Assembly: GCF_015689335.1 (NCBI RefSeq)
Contig: NZ_CP065053.1
Coordinates: forward strand, 5,890,001 to 5,954,000
Length of the DNA: 64,000 nucleotides
Reading direction: 5' to 3'
From: Massilia antarctica
GTDB taxonomy: Bacteria > Pseudomonadota > Gammaproteobacteria > Burkholderiales > Burkholderiaceae_D
The translations under genes were made by a program, and so were the position numbers. How positions within the stretch are numbered: position 1 is the stretch's first letter; every line of letters begins with the position of its first letter. Shown here piece by piece: positions 56,873 to 64,000 of this stretch. The notes beneath the pieces are model-generated. The model did not search any database. It saw only the letters and a list, made by a program, of their open reading frames with translations, and was not told the DNA's origin.

Positions 56873-57266
56873 TGCGCTATTTCCTGACTATAAAAGCAAT
56901 ATTGCGCGGGTATCTGCCTTATCTGGTCGAGCGCAATGCGTTATAATGCCGCCAACTCCGCGTAATCCCGAGCTTTTCCTCTAAAGGTGCGTTCACAACC
57001 TTTTCTCTTTTATTTCCGTGTAGAATTATTGATTGTCAGAGTTATTCGCCAACATGTCGCCGCTCAAGGTCAGTCCTACTGCCTGGTCCCGGCCATGCGC
57101 CGCGTCCCTCATTTGCGACAATCCCGCGTTACGCCTGGCGTAGCCCGGGCATAGCGACCCTCCCGCGCCCCTGTTTTCCGTCCGCCCTGGCCTGACCAAC
57201 GCCCGGCACCGGAACCACGCGCACGCAACATCCCTGATACACCTTAGCCGAATACGGAACACCGAT
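56873..57266. other. Leader region upstream of pstS
   Basis: A 394-base gap. It is locally AT-rich near 56870-57050. It should hold the pstS promoter, but I found no convincing Pho box (CTGTCAT repeats) or RNA structure by eye. Confidence 0.45.
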
Positions 57267-58331
57267 ATGTCATTTAAAAACAAGATTATTTTTGCCGCCT
57301 TCATCGCGGTTTCCCCTGCCACCTACGCGCAGAACCAGCTGTCCGGGGCCGGCTCGTCGGCCGCGGAAATCCTGTACACCTCGATGGCCGCTGCGTACAG
57401 CAAGTATGCGCAGGTCAACGTCACCTACCAACCCAGCAGCTCCACCGATGGCCTGCAGCAAGTCAAGGCGCGCAAGGTGGACTTCGGCGCCACCGATGTC
57501 GCCCTGTCCGCGGACGAGCGCAAGTCGGGCAAACTGCTGTGCTTCCCCACGGCTGTCTCAGGCATTGTGCCGATCATCAATGTGCCGGGCCTGACCAGCG
57601 GACAGCTCAAGCTGACCGGCGAGCTCCTCGCCGACATATTCAGCCGCAAAATCACGAAATGGAACGATCCCAAGGTGCAGGCGCTCAATCCCGGACTGAC
57701 CTTGCCAGCCCTGCCGATCACGGTCGTGACCCGCCTGGACGGCTCGGGCACCACCTTCAACTTCACCGATTACCTGAGCAAAAGCAGTCCGGAATGGAAG
57801 GCCGCTTACGGCAGCAACTACAGCATTACCTGGGCCGCCGGAACCACGCCAGTCAAGGGCAGCGCCAGCGTGGTGGCCGCGCTCAGGCAGACCGCCGGCG
57901 CGATCGGCTACGTGGACTACCAGTACGTATCGAAGAACAAGCTGAACTTCGCCCTCCTGAAAAATCGCGACGGCAAGTTCGTGGCGCCATCGGGAGCCGG
58001 CTTCTCCTCGGCGATGAACAACAGCGGATGGGCGACCAAGGGTGCGTACGAGGAAATGCTGACCGACAAGCCGGGCGCCGCCAGCTGGCCGATCACCGCC
58101 AGTACCTTCGCCATCGTGCCGCTGGTGAGCAGCACGCCCGACAACGCGGTGGCCGCCATCAAATTTTTCACCTGGGGCTTCGTGCACGGCGACGCGGCCG
58201 TCGGCGGCACGGCCTTCGTGCGCCTGCCCGACAACGTCCAGGGCCGCATCTTCGGCGAGCTGACCACCATTACCGATACGGCGGGGGCGCCGCTCAAATG
58301 GTCGCTGGCCGACATGCTCAAGATGCACTGA
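57267..58331 (+). CDS. pstS: Phosphate ABC transporter substrate-binding protein
   Basis: A 354-aa PstS-type protein with signal peptide (IIFAAFIAVSPATYAQN). It has GAGSSAAEILYTSMAAAYSK (residues about 27-46), STDGLQQVKARKVDFGATDVAL (in pieces, about 58-80) and DGSGTTFNFTDYL near 157, the phosphate-binding loops of the family. It binds phosphate in the periplasm and hands it to PstCAB, which is not in this window. Confidence 0.9.
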   Translation: MSFKNKIIFAAFIAVSPATYAQNQLSGAGSSAAEILYTSMAAAYSKYAQVNVTYQPSSSTDGLQQVKARKVDFGATDVALSADERKSGKLLCFPTAVSGIVPIINVPGLTSGQLKLTGELLADIFSRKITKWNDPKVQALNPGLTLPALPITVVTRLDGSGTTFNFTDYLSKSSPEWKAAYGSNYSITWAAGTTPVKGSASVVAALRQTAGAIGYVDYQYVSKNKLNFALLKNRDGKFVAPSGAGFSSAMNNSGWATKGAYEEMLTDKPGAASWPITASTFAIVPLVSSTPDNAVAAIKFFTWGFVHGDAAVGGTAFVRLPDNVQGRIFGELTTITDTAGAPLKWSLADMLKMH

Positions 58332-58377
58332 GCGTGTTGATGGAGCGCGGCACAGCGGGCGACAGCGGCCGCACGCG

Positions 58378-59178
58378 TTACGAGAAGTCGACCAGCTCCG
58401 CCTCGGTGAACCCGGCCCGGCGCCGCGCTTCGAGATTGAATGGCCCTTTGAGTACCGGCGCCTCGTAGCGCAGCGCCAGTTCCGCGTACGCCGTCTGCGG
58501 ATCGAGCCCGCGCCCCGCGCACAGATAACGATACCAGCGGTTGCCGATCTCCACGTGGCCGACTTCGTCGCGCAAGATGATATCGAGGATCGCCGCCGCC
58601 GCCATGTCGCCGGCCTGCGCGATCTTGGCGCGCAACGGCGGAATCGCATCGAGGCCGCGCGCTTCCAGGGTGCGCGGCACCAGCGCCATGCGCGCCACCA
58701 CGTCGCCCTTGGTTTTCTCGACCATCTCCCACAGGCTGTCGTGCGCCGGAAAGTCGCCGTAGCGGTAACCGAGCACCTGCAGGTGCGCGGCCAGCATCGA
58801 GAAGTGATACGCCTCTTCCTTCGCCACGCGCAGCCAGTCGGTGTAATACGCCGCGGGCAGGTCCGGGAAGCGCCAGAGCGCGTCGAGCGCCAGGTTCATC
58901 GCGTTAAATTCGATGTGGGCCAGCGAATGCACCAGCATCGCGCGCCCTTCCAGCGTCACCATCGAGCGCCGCCCCACCAGCCGTGGCGGCACCAGCAGCG
59001 GGCGCTCCGGCCGGCCCGGAATCGGACGCTCCACCTCGAACACCGCGCCATTGTCCACCACCCAGTCACCGGCCGACTGCGCCTGCGCCAGCGTGGCAAT
59101 CAGCGCGGTCTTGGTCGCGGGATCGGGTTCAAGCAGGCACTCCAGCGCATGTGCGCGCAGTTCCAGCGGTTGCGCCAT
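58378..59178 (-). CDS. DUF455 ferritin-like protein
   Basis: A 266-aa helical protein, ATG at 59178. The family motif is HSLAHIEFNAMNLALDALWRFP (in pieces), with KEEAYHFSMLAAHLQ and RDEVGHVEIGNRWY giving the EhxxH-type di-metal ligands. It is similar to tRNA-modifying MiaE-like ferritin folds, but the function of DUF455 is not established. Confidence 0.85.
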   Translation of the reverse strand: MAQPLELRAHALECLLEPDPATKTALIATLAQAQSAGDWVVDNGAVFEVERPIPGRPERPLLVPPRLVGRRSMVTLEGRAMLVHSLAHIEFNAMNLALDALWRFPDLPAAYYTDWLRVAKEEAYHFSMLAAHLQVLGYRYGDFPAHDSLWEMVEKTKGDVVARMALVPRTLEARGLDAIPPLRAKIAQAGDMAAAAILDIILRDEVGHVEIGNRWYRYLCAGRGLDPQTAYAELALRYEAPVLKGPFNLEARRRAGFTEAELVDFS

Positions 59179-59233
59179 CGTATAACCCTGTACGTATAAA
59201 TCCGGGCAGTATACCAAGCCCGCCCGGCGCGGA

Positions 59234-60133
59234 TCAGAAGCGGTACGACTGGCCGTCTTCCGGCACCAGCACGCGCTGCGGATCCATGTTCTTTTCCACG
59301 ATATGCTCGCGCAGGTCCTTGCGCGTCTGCATGAGGTGGTTCAGGGCTTCCATGTGAATGCCGACCACCGTGGCCTTGGGCGCGAGCTGGTAAGCCCGGT
59401 ACAGGTCTTCCTTGCCCATGATGATAGATCCCTCGAAACCAAGCACGCGCGCGTAGCCGGTGTTGAGGATGATGACATCCGGCCGGAACTGTTTGATCGC
59501 CGACTCCACGTCGCCGTTCCAGACCGTATCGCCCGCCACGTACACGCTCTTGTAGCCTTCCCGCTCGAACACCACGCCCGACACGGTACCCATGCGCTTG
59601 GCCAGCGGCGCCACCATCATCATCTGGTCCGTGCCATGCACCCCGGCCGTCTTGCGCAGGCGCGTCCCCCTGAACACCGTGTTCCCGTCCAGCACCCGCA
59701 CGTCCGTGAACCCATCCTTGCGGATGCTTTGCGCATCATCTTCGTTCTGCGTGAAGATCGGCATATCCTTGCGCAGGCTTTGCTTGGCCGCGTCATCCCA
59801 GTGGTCGTCATGGGTATGGGTGACGACGATGGCATCGGCCTTCACCACCTCGCTCAGCGGCAGCGGCAGTTCCACCAGCGGATTGCGCAAATGGCTGTTG
59901 TAGGTGCCCTGGAAACCCGGAAACGCGCCCTTCCTGGCCAGCATCGGATCGACCAGGAAGGTCGTGCCCGCGTACTCCAGCTTGATGGTCGCATTGCGGA
60001 TTTGCTGAAACGTCACGGCCCCGGCGCTCTGGACGCCGGCGCTGCCGCCCGTGCCCGCACAGGCAGCCAAGGAGGTGGCAAGGGCGCTGACGGCGGCGCA
60101 GCGCAACAGGGTCGGGTTTGAGATGAGGGACAT
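59234..60133 (-). CDS. UlaG-like MBL-fold hydrolase lipoprotein
   Basis: A 299-aa protein, ATG at 60133 with AGGAGA upstream. The lipobox is SLAAC (ALATSLAACAGTGG). The MBL metal motif is VTHTHDDHWDDAAKQSL near residue 103, with VAGDTVWNGDVESAI near 195 and VGIHMEALNHLMQTR near 260. It resembles UlaG/YtkL-type beta-lactamase-fold hydrolases. The substrate is unknown. A GlxA-type regulator is divergent 127 bases away and may control it. Confidence 0.85.
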   Translation of the reverse strand: MSLISNPTLLRCAAVSALATSLAACAGTGGSAGVQSAGAVTFQQIRNATIKLEYAGTTFLVDPMLARKGAFPGFQGTYNSHLRNPLVELPLPLSEVVKADAIVVTHTHDDHWDDAAKQSLRKDMPIFTQNEDDAQSIRKDGFTDVRVLDGNTVFRGTRLRKTAGVHGTDQMMMVAPLAKRMGTVSGVVFEREGYKSVYVAGDTVWNGDVESAIKQFRPDVIILNTGYARVLGFEGSIIMGKEDLYRAYQLAPKATVVGIHMEALNHLMQTRKDLREHIVEKNMDPQRVLVPEDGQSYRF

Positions 60134-60260
60134 GCAAGTTCTCCTGATAGTGGGTTTAACGAGCCGGGATCTGTTGTTTCCCGAAGACTGAAGCGTATTT
60201 TCCGCCCGTACCGGCACGCTGGACAGTGGCCCGAAGGCCGATCTTCGATATAATCGGGCC

Positions 60261-61253
60261 ATGCGAAAACCATCTGCCTCTTCCGCTCCACGAACCGTAG
60301 CCATCGTCGCCTTCGACGGCATCACGCCCTTCCATCTGTCGGTGCCCTGCCTGGTCTTTGGCGCCCATCACGGCGACGGCGCGCCAGCCGCGTTCGAGGT
60401 GCGCGTCTGCGCGCTGGAACAAGGGCCGCTGCGGACCTCGGCGGGCTTCGCCATTGCCCCCGAGAGCGGGCTTGAAGCGCTGGACGAAGCCGACATCGTC
60501 GTCATGCCCGCGTGGCACGACGACTGCCGGCGCGCGCCGCCAGCCTTGCTGGACGCGCTGCGCCATGCGCATGCACGCGGCGCGCTGGTGGTAGGGCTGT
60601 GCCTCGGCGCCTTCCCCCTGGCCCAGGCCGGCCTGCTCGATGGCCGCACCGCCACCACGCACTGGGCGGCGGCGGCCGAGCTGGCGCAACGCTATCCCAG
60701 GGTCCAGGTCAATCAAGAGGTGCTGTATGTGGACCAGGGCGACGTGCTCACCTCCGCCGGCGTGGCGGCGGGACTCGATTGCTGCCTGCATCTGGTGCGC
60801 CAACTGTGCGGCGCCGAGATCGCCAACCGGGTCGCCCGGCGGCTCCTCATCGCACCCCACCGCGATGGCGGGCAGGCGCAGTTCATCGAACGCCCGCTGC
60901 CGGTGTCCGTCAGCGAGGGGCGGTTCTCCCAAGTGCTCGACTGGGTGACACAGCACCTGGGCGAGGCCCACAGCATCGACGCGCTGGCCGAACGCGCGGC
61001 CATGAGCCGCCGTAACTTCACCCGCCACTTCCGCCAGACGACCGGCACCTCGTTCAAGCAATGGCTCCTGAATCAGCGCATGGCGCACGTCCAGCGCATG
61101 CTCGAAACGGGCGATGCCTCGATTGAACGAGTCGCCCAGGAAGCCGGTTTCGGCAGCGCGCTTTCGCTGCGCCAGCATTTCCGCACCACCCTGCGCACCT
61201 CGCCCTCGGCCTACCGCAAACTGTTCCGGTCCGACCAGCCCGCAACGACCTGA
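60261..61253 (+). CDS. GlxA-family AraC-type transcriptional regulator
   Basis: A 330-aa protein with a DJ-1/PfpI-like N-terminal domain (VAIVAFDGITPFHLSVPCLVF; VVGLCLGAFPLAQAGLLDG near 105-123 with the nucleophile-elbow Cys; HWAAAAELAQRYP) and a C-terminal AraC HTH pair (LAERAAMSRRNFTRHFRQTTG and VAQEAGFGSALSLRQHFR) from about residue 230. The ligand is unknown. Divergent from the UlaG-like lipoprotein gene. Confidence 0.9.
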   Translation: MRKPSASSAPRTVAIVAFDGITPFHLSVPCLVFGAHHGDGAPAAFEVRVCALEQGPLRTSAGFAIAPESGLEALDEADIVVMPAWHDDCRRAPPALLDALRHAHARGALVVGLCLGAFPLAQAGLLDGRTATTHWAAAAELAQRYPRVQVNQEVLYVDQGDVLTSAGVAAGLDCCLHLVRQLCGAEIANRVARRLLIAPHRDGGQAQFIERPLPVSVSEGRFSQVLDWVTQHLGEAHSIDALAERAAMSRRNFTRHFRQTTGTSFKQWLLNQRMAHVQRMLETGDASIERVAQEAGFGSALSLRQHFRTTLRTSPSAYRKLFRSDQPATT

Positions 61254-61671
61254 AACGGCGGCGGCACCTGGGACCAGTTGTCCATCCGCGGCATCAGCAT
61301 CGGGCGACTGGCCCATTGCCGGCAATTCGCAATACGGCGTGATCGATTCCGCTATCGTGCGCACGCCAGCGCCACATCGAGCGCGGACAAGCGGCCCTCC
61401 CCATGCCGATGAAATCCGCCAACGTGCTAACAAAAATTTCCAACGCCGTCACGGGAATGGCCATTTTCAAACGCGTCTGCTAACCTCGCTCCTGATCGAA
61501 TGATCAGCGATGTGTCGAGGACTGCGCAAGCATCCCGGGGCCCGCTCGCCACCCGGACGACCCCAGCCCCGAATTGCGCGCGGCCCTGGTCGGACGGCGC
61601 CGGATACGCGAGGTTTCCGGAACCGCGCACTGCCTCAAGGCAGGCCGACAACCACTCATTGGAAACGTCAC
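61254..61671. other. Region upstream of the polygalacturonase gene
   Basis: A 418-base stretch between the regulator stop and the GH28 start. No clear promoter, terminator or operator was seen; a frame is open upstream of the chosen start but codon use is poor. Confidence 0.45.
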
Positions 61672-63003
61672 ATGAACACACCCAAATCCGCTGCGAGATA
61701 CCCTTCCGTCCACCTGCGCATGCTGGGCGCGGCCGCCCTGGCCCTGTGCGGCGCCGCCCAGGCGCAGGACACCCGCACCGTGCGCGAGCCGGTGCCGCCG
61801 CCCGCGTGCGCGGTGCTGCCCGCCGAATCGGCCCTGCCCGGCCGCGACGATGCGCCGCGCATCCAGGCCGCCATCGACACCTGCACGCCGGGCCATGCCC
61901 TGCATCTGGCGCCAGAGGGCGACAAGCGCGCCTTCACCGCCGGCCCGCTGACGCTCAGGAGCGGCGTCACCCTGGTCATCGACGCCGGCGTCACCCTGTT
62001 CGCCAGTACCAACGCCGCGCTGTTCGACCGTGGCCGCAACACCTGCGGCACCGTCGACGACGCCGGCAGCGGCTGCCGCCCGTTCATCACGGCCGAGGGC
62101 ATCGGCGGCGCAGGCATCATGGGCGACGGCGGCATCGACGGCCAGGGCGGCCAGCGCATCGACGGCAAGAGCGAAACCTGGTGGCAGATCGCCCGCCGCG
62201 CGCAAAAGGAAAATCTGCGCCAGAATGTGCCGCGCCTGATCCAGCTGGACCGCGCGCGCGAGTTCACGATGTACCGCATCACCCTGCGCAACGCGGCCAA
62301 CTTCCATGTGGCGATGAACCGGGTCGACGGCTTTACCGCGTGGGGCATACGCATCGACACGCCGCGCGACGCGCGCAACACCGACGGCATCGATCCCGGC
62401 TCCTCGCGTAATGTCACCATCGCGCACAGCCATATCCGCACCGGCGACGACAACGTGGCGATCAAGGCGGGCCACAACGGCCCGTCCGAAAACATCTCGA
62501 TCCTGCACAACCGCTTCTACAGCGGCCATGGCATGTCGATCGGCAGCGAGACCGACGGCGGGGTGCGCAAGGTGCTGGTTGAAGACCTCGACATGGACGG
62601 CACCACCTCGGGCCTGCGCATCAAGAGCAACGACCGGCGCGGCGGCGAAGTCAAAGATATCGTCTACCGCGATGTATGCATGCGCAACGTGCAGTGGCCG
62701 CTGTATATCGATACCAATTACGCGCCAGGGCCGCCGGGCGAGCTGATTCCCGACTATGCCGGCGTGCGCATGGAGCATGTGCACAGCCTCACGCCAGGAC
62801 GCAACGTGATCCTGCAGGGCTATGACGATAAACGCCCCTTGCGGCTCACCCTCGACGACGTGGTGGTGGACGGTAGCCCGGCGTTGAAGATCGACTTCGC
62901 GCGCCTGGCCGGCCGGATTAATCCGCCAGGCGCCGCCGGCATCGACTGCGGCAAGCGCCTGCTGCCGTTTCCGGACGATGCGGCTCGCGTGGCACGACAA
63001 TAG
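61672..63003 (+). CDS. Secreted GH28 polygalacturonase
   Basis: A 443-aa enzyme, ATG at 61672 with GGAA 7 bases upstream. The signal peptide is MLGAAALALCGAAQAQ after a short charged N-region. All four GH28 motifs are present: NTDGIDPG, GDDNVAIKAG, GHGMSIGSET (GHG), and RIKSNDRRGG (RxK). These carry the three catalytic Asp residues and the substrate-binding Arg and Lys. The enzyme should cleave pectin backbones outside the cell or in the periplasm. It is a single gene. Confidence 0.92.
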   Translation: MNTPKSAARYPSVHLRMLGAAALALCGAAQAQDTRTVREPVPPPACAVLPAESALPGRDDAPRIQAAIDTCTPGHALHLAPEGDKRAFTAGPLTLRSGVTLVIDAGVTLFASTNAALFDRGRNTCGTVDDAGSGCRPFITAEGIGGAGIMGDGGIDGQGGQRIDGKSETWWQIARRAQKENLRQNVPRLIQLDRAREFTMYRITLRNAANFHVAMNRVDGFTAWGIRIDTPRDARNTDGIDPGSSRNVTIAHSHIRTGDDNVAIKAGHNGPSENISILHNRFYSGHGMSIGSETDGGVRKVLVEDLDMDGTTSGLRIKSNDRRGGEVKDIVYRDVCMRNVQWPLYIDTNYAPGPPGELIPDYAGVRMEHVHSLTPGRNVILQGYDDKRPLRLTLDDVVVDGSPALKIDFARLAGRINPPGAAGIDCGKRLLPFPDDAARVARQ

Positions 63004-63407
63004 CCACGCGTTTCCGTATTCCGGCCAACGACACGGCATCCCGACGTCAGCGCTTGCCTTGCGAACTTGTAGGACAGCTGCTTGACGGTCTTGAGATAAA
63101 TCTTGTCCTTCAACCGTGCGGCCCGGGCATGCCCGGCCAACCGCATGTTGCGCGACCTGCCGCGCGGGTTGGCTTGTCGTCGCGACACGACAACGACGTG
63201 TCAACCGCTACGCTCGGATAAGCGCTATGGGTATGGCGATCCGGAACACCATCAGCGCAGCCAGCGCGGACATGATCCGGAATTTGCTCAATTGGGTAGC
63301 AGTGGGAGTGCGCCTGTGTGCGCGACTGTCACGTGTTGCGCGCATCGGGACCCCCGACAGCGCCCGCCGCCCGTCTCAACGCCGGATCAACCGAAAGGAA
63401 ATTTGTC
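63004..63407. other. Gene-free stretch after the polygalacturonase gene
   Basis: 404 bases without a gene I can support. Short frames here overlap each other with poor codon use. A small GACACG/CGTGTC inverted repeat at 63184-63202 is present, too weak to call. Confidence 0.45.
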
Positions 63408-63617
63408 ATGCCTGCACGCCCACACACCGCACCATCCGCGGGAACCTTCATCATCGTGCAACAGCGCGGGCATGATCGCATCCTGTTCGAAGTCAATGCC
63501 GGGAAAATGCTGTCCATACGCGTCGAACCGGAGGGCGACGAAGCGGCTTACACCGTCGCGGACGAGGACGACGCCGTTCACGCAGACCTGCCGATGGACA
63601 CAAAATCAATGTGCTGA
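63408..63617 (+). CDS. Small protein of unknown function (69 aa)
   Basis: ATG at 63408 with AGGAAA upstream. The translation is strongly acidic near the C-terminus (EPEGDEAAYTVADEDDAVHADL) with a beta-like core (FIIVQQRGHDRILFEVNAGKMLSIRVE in pieces). The regular RBS and codon use support a real gene. No family recognised. Confidence 0.5.
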   Translation: MPARPHTAPSAGTFIIVQQRGHDRILFEVNAGKMLSIRVEPEGDEAAYTVADEDDAVHADLPMDTKSMC

Positions 63618-63839
63618 TCGCGAGCCCGGTCACGCCACCGTCCATCGTTTTTTTGTGCGGGATGGCGAAGTGCCGGGCAATGCCCCCACACCGCGTAGAT
63701 GAACTGCGCTCCGTAGCCCGCTTTCCGATCGGCTGGCGGCAGCCGCCCGGGGCGGCGTTTTTGTCGAGCAGGACCGCGGATTCCCCGAGCGCCGCCGCAG
63801 CGCAAAAAAATGCCTCAACAGTCAGCGTGGCCATGTCGT

Positions 63840-64000
63840 TCATCGAGTGCGATGGGATGCATTTGCAACCCTTTCGCCTTTTTCCTCGGGCAGCACGCCC
63901 ATCGCGCACATGCCCGCGCCGGGTTCGGTCCCGTCCAGGAAGGAGGCGCTCGCGGATGCGGTACGGCGGCCATTGCTCAACGCGTGCGACCATGCGCTGC
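63840..64000 (-). CDS. Possible 3' end of a gene entering from the right edge
   Basis: On the minus strand a frame is open from base 63998 to a TGA at 63840-63842. Its translation (…ASFLDGTEPGAGMCAMGVLP then EEKGERVANASH) has good composition and codon use. No family recognised; the gene would begin beyond the window. Confidence 0.3.
   Translation of the reverse strand, partial: SAWSHALSNGRRTASASASFLDGTEPGAGMCAMGVLPEEKGERVANASHRTR

Noticed and set aside
63493..63993. Minus-strand 166-codon frame, including GIARHFAIPHKK that recalls a PTS IIA site
   Set aside because: The rest of the frame does not follow PtsN-type proteins, no ribosome site is seen and it overlaps the better-supported 69-aa gene.

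Overview
The window reads as GC-rich chromosomal DNA from a betaproteobacterium, most likely of the Oxalobacteraceae (Massilia/Duganella/Telluria group). That placement is an inference from base composition, codon use and gene content (DUF4214 secreted protein, chitinase and polygalacturonase, PaoABC-type oxidoreductase, FisR-type sulfide regulator). I saw no rRNA, tRNA, insertion sequence, CRISPR array or prophage integrase.

Region 1 (1-27.8 kb) is one long plus-strand operon for an extracellular contractile injection system (eCIS; Afp/PVC/MAC class). In order it holds: a truncated conserved protein, sheath, two tube proteins, a small DUF5908-type protein, a LysM hub protein, a VgrG-like spike, a PAAR tip, a gp25-like wedge protein, a gpJ-like baseplate protein (Afp11-like), a fibre-like protein, a 93-aa unknown, a second baseplate wedge protein (Afp12-like), a giant tape-measure-family protein, the AAA+ ATPase (Afp15-like), a membrane-anchored protein with a GH18-like fold, and a frameshifted probable cargo gene with a GHL/NL.P nuclease-like signature. 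Most genes abut or overlap by 4-17 bases. Three things are unusual: the sheath carries an insert of about 190 Ala-rich residues; the tape-measure-family protein is 2573 aa with 16 repeats, six of them near-identical 300-bp copies; and the ATPase gene is followed at once by the membrane GH18-like protein. A tail terminator (Afp16/DUF4255) and a large Afp13-type fibre are not in the window and may lie upstream.

Region 2 (28-36 kb) holds a two-CBM GH18 chitinase lipoprotein with long Pro-Thr linkers, then on the minus strand a TonB-like/PPIase protein, and a sulfide-oxidation operon (persulfide dioxygenase-like MBL protein, DUF442-SQR fusion, TauE/SafE exporter). Divergent from the operon is a sigma-54 activator with the FisR cysteine spacing. 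The shared intergenic region has a good -24/-12 promoter and a perfect dyad that could be the activator site.

Region 3 (36-52.7 kb), mostly on the minus strand, is signalling and metabolism: a 1526-aa hybrid histidine kinase overlapping an HD-GYP response regulator, a YdhR-like protein, a CHASE hybrid kinase, a methyltransferase, a JmjC/cupin-like protein, a Tat-exported PaoABC-type molybdenum aldehyde oxidoreductase, and an M48 lipoprotein protease.

Region 4 (52.9-64 kb) is a mix of single genes: DUF4214 protein, APC permease, acyl-CoA thioesterase, PstS, DUF455 ferritin-like protein, UlaG-like lipoprotein hydrolase, GlxA-family regulator, GH28 polygalacturonase, a 69-aa unknown, and a possible partial reading frame running off the right edge.
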